Assembly: GCF_904848625.1 (NCBI RefSeq)
Contig: NZ_CAJHCP010000008.1
Span: forward strand, 186,001-250,000
DNA length: 64,000 nt
Origin: Paraburkholderia metrosideri
Lineage (GTDB): Bacteria > Pseudomonadota > Gammaproteobacteria > Burkholderiales > Burkholderiaceae
Reading direction: 5' to 3'
Position 1 is the stretch's first letter; the number at the start of each line of letters is the position of its first letter. A model generated the notes under the pieces. That model had not been told where the DNA came from and did no database searches. It was given only the letters and a program-made list of their open reading frames with translations. The position numbers were made by a program, and so were the translations under genes. Positions 32,535 to 41,867 of this stretch are shown piece after piece.

Positions 32535-33305
32535 ATGTGGCAGGAAGACCGTCATCAGAGAATTCGCGCGTTGCTGTCCACGCTGCAACGTGTGTCGACC
32601 GAGCGGATCATGGCGGACCTCGGGGTCTCGCGTGAAACCGTGCGGCGCGACCTGCTCGATCTCGAAGCACTCGGCGAACTGCGTCGCGTGCATGGCGGTG
32701 CGATCAGGCCCGCCGACGAAGCACCAATTGCCGAACGCGCTCACCTGCGCGTCAAAGCCAAAACGGCGATCGCGAAAGCGGCGGTCGGTTTGATCGCAAG
32801 CGGCCAGACGCTGTTTGTCGATGCGGGCACGACCACGGCAGCGCTCGCCGAAGAACTGGCGAAGCTGGCCAATCTGACCGTCGTGACGAATTCCATCGAC
32901 GTCGCGCTGAAAATGCGCGGCGTGGCCGAACAGGCCGACGCGGCCAACGAAGTCATTCTGTTGGGCGGATCGATCGGCGACCGCACGATGGCGACGACCG
33001 GCGCAACGACCGTGCTCGACATCCACCGTTATCGCGCGGACCTGGCGCTGCTGTCGCCGGTCGGAGTCGATCACCGGCATGGTGCGACCAGTTACGATCA
33101 CGCGGAAACCGAAGTAGCGCGCGCGATGGTTGCGAATGCAGATCGTGTCGCCATCCTCGCCGACTACAGCAAGATCGGCCAACACAGCCGTATTTCGTAT
33201 TGCGCGGTCGACCGGATCGATGTGCTCGTCACGAATAAAAAGGCGGTCGAAGCCGCCGATTTTGCCGCACTGAAGAAGACGCTAGAGGAGGTTGTTCTGG
33301 CGTAG
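32535..33305 (+). CDS. DeoR-family transcriptional repressor (GlpR-like)
   Basis: An ATG at 32535 with GAGGGA upstream gives 256 residues. Helix-turn-helix: VSTERIMADLGVSRETVRRD, with the DeoR hallmark RRVHGGAI. The effector domain has the sugar-phosphate-binding pattern (LFVDAGTTTAALAEEL; VTNSIDVAL; ADYSKIG). GlpR-type members respond to glycerol 3-phosphate, which fits the divergent phosphodiesterase/ABC operon. Confidence 0.92.
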   Translation: MWQEDRHQRIRALLSTLQRVSTERIMADLGVSRETVRRDLLDLEALGELRRVHGGAIRPADEAPIAERAHLRVKAKTAIAKAAVGLIASGQTLFVDAGTTTAALAEELAKLANLTVVTNSIDVALKMRGVAEQADAANEVILLGGSIGDRTMATTGATTVLDIHRYRADLALLSPVGVDHRHGATSYDHAETEVARAMVANADRVAILADYSKIGQHSRISYCAVDRIDVLVTNKKAVEAADFAALKKTLEEVVLA

Positions 33306-33430
33306 ACGCAAAGCTATGTTTGCGTAGATCTTTGGTTGACCGCGCGGCGCGCTGACGAAGACTGGATGTCGAGGACACCCAATCTCCCTGTCACGCAATT
33401 ACGCGACGACGACTGCGACGGCAACCGCAC

Positions 33431-35689
33431 TTACCAGTTGTACCTCGCCGAAGCGATCACCGTACGCGGATTGCCGTAAATGCACACGCTGGCCGACTGG
33501 CAACCGCCCACATAGGTACGGTTGAAAATATTCGACGCGTTGACCGCGAACCGCCAGTCGCGTGTGTCGTAGTGCACGGCCGCATCGTAGAGCGTGTAGC
33601 TCGGCACCGAAATCGAGTTGTCCGATGCCCCCGCCGCCGAGCTTTGATACCGCACGCCCGCGCCGAAACCGAGCCCTGCGAGAACGCCCGTGTGCCACGT
33701 CCAGTCGGCCCACAGCGACGCCATCTGACGCGGACGCGGAATGTCGACCGGCCACTTGTTCAGCGAATCGTCGTTCGCCACGACGTTCTTCACGTCCTGA
33801 TAGACGTACGCCGCGATGATCGACAGATTGTTCGTCACCTTGCCGACCGCACTGAGTTCGATGCCGCGCGAGCGCACCTCGCCGGTTTGCACGTAGGTGC
33901 TCAAGGTCGGGTCCGCGAGGTTAGGCGTTGCGACGTTGGTCTGGTTGATCTGATAGATCGCCGCATTCAGCATCAGGTTCTTGCCGGGCGGTTGCCAGCG
34001 TAGACCCGCTTCGATCTGACGCCCCCGGGTGGGCGCAGCAATTTCGCCACTCGCCAGGTTCACGCCGAGCAGCGGATTGAACGAGGTCGAATAGCTGATG
34101 TACGGCGACAAACCGTAGTCGCCGAGGTACGTCACGCCGACCCGTCCGCTGAACGCGTGATCGCTCTGCGTCTGCTGCGTGCCGCCAACCAGATCGTTCT
34201 GCGTCGTCACCGACCAGTCCTGACGGCCACCCGCGGTGAAGACCCAGCGCCGCCACTTGATCTGATCCTGCAGATACACGCCGAACGCGTCCATCGAACT
34301 CTTGATGTCGGTGCGCGGATACGCGGCATCCGTCGAGAAAATCGCCGGTGTCACCGGCGTGTAGACCGGATTGAACAGGTTCAGGTCCGGCGCGAGCGCG
34401 AGTGACTCGCTGTCAGTCGTGGTCTGGCGGTTGTACTCCATACCGACCAGCACCGTATGTTCAAGCTCGCCCGTGCGGAAGTTCGCCTGCGCCTGATTGT
34501 CGACGTCGAAGCGGTTGTAGTTGTACCGGAAAATCCCTGCATAACGGGTCAGCGACGCCATCGTCGGATCGGCGTCGTCGAGACCGCCGCCGTACACCGA
34601 CCAGTCGTCGGTCGACAGGTGCATGAAGCGCGCGCTTTGCCGCACGGTCCAGATGTCGTTGAACTGATGCTCGAACTTGTAGCCGACCGATGCCTGTTTC
34701 TTTCCGTACTTGTCGAAGCCCGGATCGCCGACGTAGAGATCGGCCGGAATCTTGCCGTTCGGGTTCGGCAACACCGTGCCGTAGACCGGCAGGAAGTTGC
34801 TCGCCGTGTCGGTCCAGTCCTGCAGATAGGTCGCGTACAGCGTGAACGAAGTGGCCGCACTCGGCTGCCATTTAATCGACGGCGACAGCGCCACACGTTG
34901 ATCGGCCTTCGGCCCAACCTCGACATTGCCGTCACGCGCGACGCCCAAGACGCGGTACGACAGCCGTCCGTCATCACCGATCTTGTCGCCGATATCGAAG
35001 GCGATCTGCTTGCGCGCATAGTTGCCCACCTGCACTTCGACCTCGCGGATGCGCTCGCCATTCGCGAGCTTGCTTTGCACGTCGACGATCGCGCCCGGAT
35101 CGCCCTGCCCGTAGAGCACCGAGGTCGGGCCGCGCAACACGCTCAGGCTCTCGATCATGTACGGATCGACACGCCAACTGGCCAGATTGATCGTGTTGGG
35201 CACCGACAGGCCGTCCACGAACAGCGTCGGCGTGAAGCCTCGCAGCGCCGCATACCAGTCGGAGCGATTGTCCGAACTGTAGGTGGAGAAACCCGGCACG
35301 TAACGCAGCGCCTGGTTGATGTCCGTCGCACGCGTCATCTCGATCTGCTGCGCGGTGACCACGTTGATCGTCTGCGGCGTTTCGTTGATGGGCGTATCGG
35401 TCTTGGTCCCGGTGACGCTGCGGCGCGCGACGAGACCGACGGTCGCGTCCTTGTCGGTATTCCCCGACACCGCGATCGCGGGCAACGTGTTGGCGCTCGC
35501 GGTTGGCTGGGTCGTGGCGCTGCCTGTTTGTTTAGCCGACGATGGCGGCGACTGGGCCGGCCCTGGCGATTGAGCTGACGGCGGCGATTGCTCCGCCTGC
35601 GCATAAACGTGGCTCGTCGCCGCTGCATAAAACGCCATCCCCGCGGCGGCCGAAATCGCGCGCACGCGCGTGCTTGTTGCCCACTCCAT
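33431..35689 (-). CDS. TonB-dependent siderophore receptor
   Basis: From the ATG at 35689 the product has 752 residues with a signal peptide (AISAAAGMAFYAAATSHVYA). The plug domain includes ETPQTINVVTAQQIEMTRAT and LRGPTSVLYGQGDPGAIVDV; the beta-barrel runs to the C-terminal aromatic strand TVIASARYNW. This is the ferrichrome/ferric-hydroxamate type receptor class. No siderophore biosynthesis genes are nearby, so it likely scavenges foreign siderophores. It is divergent from an AraC gene with a Fur-like box between them. Confidence 0.92.
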   Translation of the reverse strand: MEWATSTRVRAISAAAGMAFYAAATSHVYAQAEQSPPSAQSPGPAQSPPSSAKQTGSATTQPTASANTLPAIAVSGNTDKDATVGLVARRSVTGTKTDTPINETPQTINVVTAQQIEMTRATDINQALRYVPGFSTYSSDNRSDWYAALRGFTPTLFVDGLSVPNTINLASWRVDPYMIESLSVLRGPTSVLYGQGDPGAIVDVQSKLANGERIREVEVQVGNYARKQIAFDIGDKIGDDGRLSYRVLGVARDGNVEVGPKADQRVALSPSIKWQPSAATSFTLYATYLQDWTDTASNFLPVYGTVLPNPNGKIPADLYVGDPGFDKYGKKQASVGYKFEHQFNDIWTVRQSARFMHLSTDDWSVYGGGLDDADPTMASLTRYAGIFRYNYNRFDVDNQAQANFRTGELEHTVLVGMEYNRQTTTDSESLALAPDLNLFNPVYTPVTPAIFSTDAAYPRTDIKSSMDAFGVYLQDQIKWRRWVFTAGGRQDWSVTTQNDLVGGTQQTQSDHAFSGRVGVTYLGDYGLSPYISYSTSFNPLLGVNLASGEIAAPTRGRQIEAGLRWQPPGKNLMLNAAIYQINQTNVATPNLADPTLSTYVQTGEVRSRGIELSAVGKVTNNLSIIAAYVYQDVKNVVANDDSLNKWPVDIPRPRQMASLWADWTWHTGVLAGLGFGAGVRYQSSAAGASDNSISVPSYTLYDAAVHYDTRDWRFAVNASNIFNRTYVGGCQSASVCIYGNPRTVIASARYNW

Positions 35690-36171
35690 CTCTCGTTGCT
35701 CTCCACTAGTGTGCGGCTGCCATCCCGGCGAGCCTTGTTCGGGGGACACCGGCCGGGCGGCCGTCGCTCCCCTCGTTCTCGGGTTGTTATCGCTTCGCTT
35801 CCGACGTGCGGCTGGCTTGCGCCACACACGTTGTGATCTCCTTCCGGCCATCTTCCCAATCGGTCTCCAGGACGCCGCTGTTTCCGCCGAAAAAGCGCGC
35901 ACGCAAGCACGCGCCTGCGAGTCGCAGGGCTCGCAGCGGCTTCTCTAAAAACCAGGGGACGCGCCGGTCAGGGCGCTATGAGGATGCGGGGCGGTTCATG
36001 CCGCGCCCGTCGTGGCGTGAAGATCGTGCATTGATCTATGCAAGAATGAGAATTATTACTGGTTGCTGCCGAACTTTCTACCCGGCTAGACAGGAAGAAG
36101 CTTACATTCGACCTGCATCCGCCGTGATGACAAGTTCTATCGCGATCCTGCCAAAAAGTTGCTGAAACTCG
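35690..36171. other. Divergent promoter region of the receptor and AraC genes
   Basis: No gene is supported in these 482 bases. The minus frame of the receptor stays open to 35902 but without a better start. A Fur-like box lies at 36047-36061. Confidence 0.5.
36047..36061. promoter_or_regulatory. Fur-box-like sequence
   Basis: TGAGAATTATTACTG matches 11 of the 14 defined positions of the 7-1-7 Fur consensus TGATAAT-N-ATTATCA. Position between receptor and regulator fits iron repression of the receptor. Confidence 0.55.
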
Positions 36172-36993
36172 ATGAAATTAGAAAAGTTTGAAAATCTGGA
36201 ACCGGTATGGCGGCAGCGTTTCCTGCCGATTCGCACGGATGGAGACAATCCGCTCGTCGCGCGCATGTGGGAAGTCGAGGATGGCTACCGGGACCCGTGG
36301 CACGCTCACGAAGAAGCGCAACTGATTTACGTCACGCGGGGCGTTGTGCGGGTGTTGACGCCCACCGGGATCTGGATGCTCGCTCCGTTTCAGGCAATCT
36401 GGCTGCCGCCGGGGATGCTGCATGAGCTTCACGCCATCGGCGAGGTGTCGGTGCGTACTGTGTATGCGGATGCAGGTGCGTCGGCGGAATTGAAAAGCTG
36501 GACGCAGTGCCGCGTGTTGCAGGTGGGCCAGTTGATGGACGCGTCGCTGGTCGCGCTAGCCGTGAGTTCCGGCGACAGCGATACGAGGCGAGCCAAACTG
36601 GCATTGCCGCTGTTTCTCTTCGAGCTGACGCACGCGCCGGCGGCCTTGAGCGGCACGCTTCCCCTTCCCACGGACCGGCGGCTGCGGGGCGTCTGCGAGC
36701 AGTTGCTGCTGTGCCCCCAGAACAACGACACGATCGATGTCTGGGGCGCCCGCGTGGGTGCAAGCACGCGAACCCTGGCGCGCCTGTTTCGCGACGAAAC
36801 GGGCCTGAGTTTTGGCCAGTGGCGGCAGCAGTTGCGGTTGGTGGAGGCGGTGGCGCGGCTTGCGCTGGGCTCGCCGGTTGCATCGGTAGCGGCCGAGTTG
36901 GGTTATCAAAGCCCGAGCGCGTTCACTTCGATGTTCAGGAAAACGCTGGGGGAAAGTCCGCAGCGGTATTTGAAGCGGCGCGAAAATTCGTGA
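36172..36993 (+). CDS. AraC-family transcriptional regulator with cupin domain
   Basis: The product has 273 residues. N-terminal cupin part (WHAHEEAQLIYVTRGVVRVL; WLPPGMLHELHAIG), C-terminal double helix-turn-helix (WGARVGASTRTLARLFRDET; VASVAAELGYQSPSAFTSMF then RKTLGESPQRYLKRR). It may control the divergent receptor gene; the ligand is unknown. Confidence 0.9.
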   Translation: MKLEKFENLEPVWRQRFLPIRTDGDNPLVARMWEVEDGYRDPWHAHEEAQLIYVTRGVVRVLTPTGIWMLAPFQAIWLPPGMLHELHAIGEVSVRTVYADAGASAELKSWTQCRVLQVGQLMDASLVALAVSSGDSDTRRAKLALPLFLFELTHAPAALSGTLPLPTDRRLRGVCEQLLLCPQNNDTIDVWGARVGASTRTLARLFRDETGLSFGQWRQQLRLVEAVARLALGSPVASVAAELGYQSPSAFTSMFRKTLGESPQRYLKRRENS

Positions 36994-37050
36994 GGTCGGC
37001 GCGGGTTTTATCTTTGTCGGCGATGCGCGCTATCGCGTCGTTTTGCACAT

Positions 37051-37078
37051 GAAAAAGCCCGCATTCGCGGGCTTTTTC
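37051..37078. terminator. Bidirectional terminator between araC-type gene and lipA
   Basis: GAAAAAGCCCGC-ATTC-GCGGGCTTTTTC is a perfect 12-bp stem with A- and T-runs on both sides, serving both convergent genes. Confidence 0.9.
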
Positions 37079-37103
37079 AACAGCGTCAATCAGAAGAAGG
37101 TGT

Positions 37104-38111
37104 TCAGACCACACCAGCCCCATGTGCCTGCAAATCAGCGTGATAGCTCGAACGAACCATTGCGCCGACCGCCGCATGCGTGAAGCCCATCTTGTACGCT
37201 TCTTCCTCGTACATCTTGAACGTGTCCGGATGCACGTACGAGCGCACCGGCAGATGGTGTTCCGACGGCTGCAGATACTGGCCGATGGTCAGCATGTCGA
37301 CGTTGTGCTCGCGCAGATCGCGCATCACCTGCAGAATTTCTTCCTCGGTTTCGCCAAGGCCGACCATGATGCCCGACTTGGTCGCGACTTCCGGATGCAG
37401 CGCCTTGAAGTCCTTCAGCAGCTTCAGCGAGTGCGCGTAGTCCGAACCCGGACGCGCTTCCTTATACAAACGCGGCACCGTTTCGAGGTTGTGATTCATC
37501 ACGTCGGGCGGTGCGGCGTTCAGAATGCCGAGCGCACGATCGAGACGGCCACGGAAGTCCGGCGTCAGAATCTCAATACGCGTTTCCGGCGACAACTCGC
37601 GCGTCTGACGAATACATTCCACGAAGTGAGCCGCGCCACCGTCACGCAAATCGTCACGGTCGACGCTGGTGATCACCACATATTTCAGCTTCAGCGCGGC
37701 GATAGTGCGCGCGAGGTTGCCCGGTTCGTCCACATCGAGCGGATCGGGGCGGCCGTGGCCGACGTCGCAGAACGGGCAACGGCGCGTGCACTTGTCGCCC
37801 ATGATCATGAACGTGGCCGTGCCCTTGCCGAAGCATTCGCCGATATTCGGGCAGCTCGCTTCTTCACACACCGTGTGCAGGTTGTGTTCGCGCAGAATCT
37901 GCTTGATCTCGTAGAAACGCGAATTGCCGGTGGCCGCCTTGACGCGAATCCAGTCCGGTTTCTTCAGCTTTTCAATCGGGACGATCTTGATCGGAATGCG
38001 GGCAGTTTTGGCTTGCGCCTTCTGCTTCGCGGTGGCGTCGTAGGCAGCGGCGGAAGCCGGCGCGCTATCGGGCGAGGAAGAAGTTGCGAGGTTCGCGGTA
38101 ACGTCAGTCAT
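37104..38111 (-). CDS. lipA: Lipoyl synthase LipA
   Basis: From the ATG at 38111 the product has 335 residues. The radical-SAM cluster motif CTRRCPFC and the auxiliary cluster motif CEEASCPNIGEC are both present, with the family ending SSYHADLQAHG. It inserts two sulfurs into octanoyl groups on lipoyl domains. It begins 13 bases after the lipB stop. Confidence 0.97.
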   Translation of the reverse strand: MTDVTANLATSSSPDSAPASAAAYDATAKQKAQAKTARIPIKIVPIEKLKKPDWIRVKAATGNSRFYEIKQILREHNLHTVCEEASCPNIGECFGKGTATFMIMGDKCTRRCPFCDVGHGRPDPLDVDEPGNLARTIAALKLKYVVITSVDRDDLRDGGAAHFVECIRQTRELSPETRIEILTPDFRGRLDRALGILNAAPPDVMNHNLETVPRLYKEARPGSDYAHSLKLLKDFKALHPEVATKSGIMVGLGETEEEILQVMRDLREHNVDMLTIGQYLQPSEHHLPVRSYVHPDTFKMYEEEAYKMGFTHAAVGAMVRSSYHADLQAHGAGVV

Positions 38112-38124
38112 TCGTTCGGTCCAG

Positions 38125-38850
38125 TCAGGCGGTGAGCGCACCAGCCTGCGGTTGGGCGACGGCCGCGGGACTGCCGTCGAGGTTTGCGGTGAGGCATGCT
38201 GCAAAGGTACGGGCCACGTCGTCCCAGCCGGCGGCAACACCCAGCGTTGCCATATCGACCGTTTCGAGCCCCGCGTAGCCGCATGGATTGATGGCCAGAA
38301 ACGGCCGCAGGTCCATCTTCACGTTCAGGCTCGCGCCGTGATAACTACAGCCGTTGCGGATTTTCAGACCCAGCGCCGCAATCTTGGCGCTGGCGTGCAA
38401 CCCGGCGTCTGGCCCAGGCGCCACATAGATACCCGGGGCGCCCGCCTTGCGTTCTCCGGCGAGATTATACGCCGCCAGGGTGTCGATCACGGCCTGCTCG
38501 ATACGCGTGACCATCTCGCGCACCATCAGCTTGCGTCGGCGTAAATCGAGCAGCAGGTAAGCGACCACCTGTCCGGGGCCGTGATACGTGATCTGCCCGC
38601 CACGGTCGACCTTGACCAGAGGAATGCCGCTGTCGGCGGCCAGCAGGTGCGCCGGATCGCCGGCCTGGCCTAGCGTGAAGACGGGTGGATGCTCGACTAG
38701 CCAGATTTCGTCGGGGGTGTCGGCGGTACGCGCGTGGGTGAACGCGCGCATCGCGTCGAAACTGGCTTCGTAGGGTTCGTTGCCGCGCCAGCGCAGCATG
38801 AGCGGCGCTACGGCGGACGAGGGAGACGGTGAAACCGGGGTGGCGGACAT
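38125..38850 (-). CDS. lipB: Octanoyltransferase LipB
   Basis: The product has 241 residues. Motifs VDRGGQITYHGPGQVVAYLL, RKAGAPGIYV, KIAALGLKIRNGCSYHGASL (catalytic Lys) and INPCGYAGLETVDM (catalytic Cys) are conserved. It transfers octanoate from acyl carrier protein to lipoyl domains, feeding LipA. Confidence 0.97.
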   Translation of the reverse strand: MSATPVSPSPSSAVAPLMLRWRGNEPYEASFDAMRAFTHARTADTPDEIWLVEHPPVFTLGQAGDPAHLLAADSGIPLVKVDRGGQITYHGPGQVVAYLLLDLRRRKLMVREMVTRIEQAVIDTLAAYNLAGERKAGAPGIYVAPGPDAGLHASAKIAALGLKIRNGCSYHGASLNVKMDLRPFLAINPCGYAGLETVDMATLGVAAGWDDVARTFAACLTANLDGSPAAVAQPQAGALTA

Positions 38851-39213
38851 AATCCCGCTAGTTTACCGAAAAGTGGGAATCTGCGCCGGAGGCCGCCAGG
38901 CTCGCGAGGCCTACCGAATGGGCGCGGAGTCCGGCTGGGGTTGGTTTAGCGCGTTATGGCGGCATTTTTTCCGGACCCAGCCATCACCGCTGGGCCGTGC
39001 AAAAGTGCAGACATCGATGGCGACGCAGTTTGCGGCGGAATATCGGCCTGCGGATTCCGGCTCGTAACGCCATGCGCTACGGCAAGGAATTGACGGCGGC
39101 GTCCAACTACGGTTGATGAGCAAAAGGCCGACGCGGAGCGGGCGACGCACACGCCGTCGCCCTTGCCGCTGTCGATCCCGGACCACCTCGGTCACCGACT
39201 CGCCGCCAAACCG
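38851..39213. other. Intergenic region upstream of lipB
   Basis: No gene is supported in 363 bases; it should hold the lipB promoter. Frames here lack starts and family features. Confidence 0.4.
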
Positions 39214-39540
39214 TCAAACCGTACGCCAGCCGCTGCGCATCCGCGCCACCAGTCGCTCACCGACCCGCGCCAGCCAGTTCAACGCGCGCTCGTCGCAACG
39301 TGTCGGCACCGAAAACGCCACTTTCGCGGGCATGACGCCCTCGCCGCTCAGCCACAGCCGCTCGCCGCGACGTAGCCGCAGCGTGTGGCCGGGTTGCAGC
39401 CAGTAGTCGTGGATGTCGTCGCTGCGCGTGACCCAGACCGCGCCGCCGTGCACGACCAGTTTGGTACTGCGCGCCACCTTCAGCGGAAGCGTTTCGCCTG
39501 TGCGGATTTCAAAGGCGATACTAGAGGAAATTTCTCGCAT
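39214..39540 (-). CDS. DUF2917-family protein
   Basis: The product has 108 residues. The start region TGETLPLKVARSTKLVVHGG, followed by AVWVTRSDDIHDYWLQPGHT and LRLRRGERLWLSGEG, is the small beta-rich DUF2917 pattern common in Burkholderiales. Divergent from the LysR gene, 98 bases away, as is usual for this pair. Function unknown. Confidence 0.8.
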   Translation of the reverse strand: MREISSSIAFEIRTGETLPLKVARSTKLVVHGGAVWVTRSDDIHDYWLQPGHTLRLRRGERLWLSGEGVMPAKVAFSVPTRCDERALNWLARVGERLVARMRSGWRTV

Positions 39541-39638
39541 GATGCCCTCGTCAAAAATCGTTTCGTGGCTACAATCGTAGGTGTAGCAAGGGGTTACGCA
39601 AAACGATCAATTTTCACCTCTATGTGAGAAATATTGCG

Positions 39639-40607
39639 ATGGATCTCCGGCAATTGCCCGCACTGAACGCGATCAAGGCGTTCGAAGCCGCCGCCCGCCA
39701 CGAAAGCTTTTCGCGCGCCGCGGACGAACTGTTCGTCACCCACGGCGCGGTCAGCCACCAGATTCGCGCGCTCGAGGCGGAACTGGGCGTGTCGCTATTC
39801 GCGCGCGACGGCAAGCGCGTACGGCTCACCGACACCGGCCGTCGCTATGCGACGCACGTGCGCACCGCGCTGATGGCGCTCGCCGACGCCACCCGCGAGG
39901 TCCGCGCCGGCGACCGCGAGCGGCGCCTGGTCGTGTCGATGCTGTCGTCGTTCGCGGCACGTTGGGTGACACCGCGCATCGGCAGCTTTATCGAGGCGCA
40001 TCCGCAATGGGATCTCGAACTGCTGTCCACCAACGCGCTAACAGACTTCGCACGCGACGACGTCGACGTGGCGATCCGTTTCGGCTTCGGCAAATATTCG
40101 GGCCTGCATGCGGAGCTGTTACTGGAGGAGATTTTCTTCCCGGCCTGTTCGCCGAATTTCAATGGTGGAAAACTGCCACAGGTTCCGGCCGATCTGGCCA
40201 AAGTCCCGCTGCTACGTTCCGACGACGAACTGTGGCGTCCGTGGTTCGACGCCGCCGGCCTTACCGACTGGCCTGAGCCGAAGCGCGGCGTGCTGTATCA
40301 GGATTCGTCGAACTTATTGCAGGCAGCAATTGACGGTCAGGGAGTCGCGCTCACCCGCCGCTCGTTGGCCATGCACGAAATCGCGGCAGGCCGGCTAGTG
40401 CGCTTGTTCGACGTGGATGGCCCGAGCCCGTGGCAGTACTACTTCATCTGCCCGCCGCAAATGATCGAAACCGCGCGGGTCAAGGCGTTTCGCGACTGGG
40501 TGTTCGACGAGGTGGGACGCTTCAAGAAACTGTTCGACCGGGCCTGCGAGGCGGGGCCCGCCGCAAGCGCCGGTCTGTCGGCGGACGCATTGCGCGTCAC
40601 GCCGTGA
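39639..40607 (+). CDS. LysR-family regulator, GcvA-like
   Basis: The ATG at 39639 (MDLRQLPALNAIKAFEAAAR) is preferred to an in-frame GTG at 39624. The product has 322 residues. Helix-turn-helix: SFSRAADELFVTHGAVSHQI. The effector domain FARDDVDVAIRFGFGKYSGL and the C-terminal WQYYFICP are typical of GcvA-like LysR proteins. Probably controls the divergent DUF2917 gene or an unlinked target. Confidence 0.9.
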   Translation: MDLRQLPALNAIKAFEAAARHESFSRAADELFVTHGAVSHQIRALEAELGVSLFARDGKRVRLTDTGRRYATHVRTALMALADATREVRAGDRERRLVVSMLSSFAARWVTPRIGSFIEAHPQWDLELLSTNALTDFARDDVDVAIRFGFGKYSGLHAELLLEEIFFPACSPNFNGGKLPQVPADLAKVPLLRSDDELWRPWFDAAGLTDWPEPKRGVLYQDSSNLLQAAIDGQGVALTRRSLAMHEIAAGRLVRLFDVDGPSPWQYYFICPPQMIETARVKAFRDWVFDEVGRFKKLFDRACEAGPAASAGLSADALRVTP

Positions 40608-40644
40608 TACGAAACTTCGGTGGAGCTTTTGAAGTTTTAAAGCT

Positions 40645-40923
40645 TTAAAGCACCACTTTGACCATCGGGTGGCCGGTCAGCGCGCGATAAATATCGTCGA
40701 GATGCGCGCGGCTCGTGGCCCGCACCGTGACCGTCAGGCCGGTGTAAGTGCCGCCGCTGGACGGACGCGTTTCCACGCGTGATGCGTCGACATCGTTATC
40801 GAACTGACGGACCACCGTGACGATCGTCTCGGCAAACTCCGGATGCGATTTGCCCATGACCTTGATCGGGAAATCGCACGGAAACTCAAACAGCGAGTCG
40901 TTCGGATTGTTCGGCTGATTCAT
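40645..40923 (-). CDS. DUF493 (YbeD-family) protein
   Basis: The ATG at 40923 has AAGGAG upstream; the product has 92 residues. DSLFEFPCDFPIKVMGKSHP and the C-terminal LDDIYRALTGHPMVKVVL are the YbeD pattern, an ACT-like small fold. It overlaps the end of the aminotransferase gene by 38 bases, so it is in the same operon. YbeD genes often precede lipB, here separated from it by the LysR/DUF2917 pair. A perfect 14-base palindrome TTTAAAGCTTTAAA overlaps its stop. Confidence 0.9.
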   Translation of the reverse strand: MNQPNNPNDSLFEFPCDFPIKVMGKSHPEFAETIVTVVRQFDNDVDASRVETRPSSGGTYTGLTVTVRATSRAHLDDIYRALTGHPMVKVVL

Positions 40924-41854
40924 GCTTTGCTCCTTGCTGCGCTTCCTGCGCTTCCTTAACTTTGGCTCGCTGATATGCCGCATATAGCGCCGCAAAGACT
41001 GCACCCGGCTTGCCGCTGCCAACAGGCTGGCCGTCGAGTTGCGTGACCGGCAGCACTTCCTTCGTCGCGGAGCTGACGATGATCTCGTCGGCTGCGCGCA
41101 GGTCGGCCTCGGTAATCTCGCGTGCTTCGAAACGAATAGCGCATTCGGCGCTGAGCTCTTCGATCAGCCCGTAGCGAATCCCTTCGAGAATCTTGTTGCT
41201 GCGCGGCGGCGCTGACAACACGCCATCCTTCACCATCCATACATTCGACGACGACCCTTCGGTCAGCATGCCGTCGCGGAACTGGATCGTCTCGAACGCG
41301 TCGTTTTCAGCCGCGAATTGCGCCATCAGCACGTTGCCGAGCAACGACACCGACTTGATATCGCAATTGAGCCAGCGACGATCCTCGGCGCTCACGCAAC
41401 GCACGCCCTGCGCGCGCTGCGCGGCATCCGGCAGATGCAGCGGCGTGACCATCACGAACACGGTCGGCTGAACGCCGGCCGGGAACGCGTGGCCGCGTTT
41501 GGCAACACCGCGCGTCACCTGAATATAGGCAATCGCGTCCTGATCGGCACGCAATCCGCCGGCGGCCTCGTTCGCGTTGACCACTCGCCCGATCAACTTG
41601 CGCCAGCCGTCGTTGCTGAACGGGTTGACGATGCCGATCTTGTCGACCGAACGCGCGAGACGCGCCAGATGCTGCGGCAAACGGAACGCCGTGCGGCCGC
41701 CTTCGAGCGCATACAGCGGCGCCACTTCGTAAATGCCGTCGCCGAAAATAAAGCCGCGGTCGAGAACCGGCACACGCGCTTCGGACAACGGCACCAACTC
41801 GCCATTCAGATAAACAACCGGATCTGGCGACACATCAGAAACTGCTGCGGACAT
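40886..41854 (-). CDS. D-amino-acid aminotransferase (class IV PLP enzyme)
   Basis: The product has 322 residues. Class IV motifs: RGFIFGDGIYEVAPLY, CDIKSVSLLGNVLMAQFA with the PLP lysine, and TEGSSSNVWMVKDG. It is of the D-alanine transaminase (Dat) type, interconverting D-alanine and D-glutamate. It starts 13 bases after the stop of the D,D-carboxypeptidase gene, so both act in cell-wall D-amino-acid metabolism. Confidence 0.9.
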   Translation of the reverse strand: MSAAVSDVSPDPVVYLNGELVPLSEARVPVLDRGFIFGDGIYEVAPLYALEGGRTAFRLPQHLARLARSVDKIGIVNPFSNDGWRKLIGRVVNANEAAGGLRADQDAIAYIQVTRGVAKRGHAFPAGVQPTVFVMVTPLHLPDAAQRAQGVRCVSAEDRRWLNCDIKSVSLLGNVLMAQFAAENDAFETIQFRDGMLTEGSSSNVWMVKDGVLSAPPRSNKILEGIRYGLIEELSAECAIRFEAREITEADLRAADEIIVSSATKEVLPVTQLDGQPVGSGKPGAVFAALYAAYQRAKVKEAQEAQQGAKHESAEQSERLAV

Positions 41855-41867
41855 TGCGGCCTGGCTC

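Noticed and set aside
40636..40649. Perfect palindrome TTTAAAGCTTTAAA as an operator
   Set aside because: It overlaps the stop of the DUF493 gene between convergent genes and is not upstream of any start.
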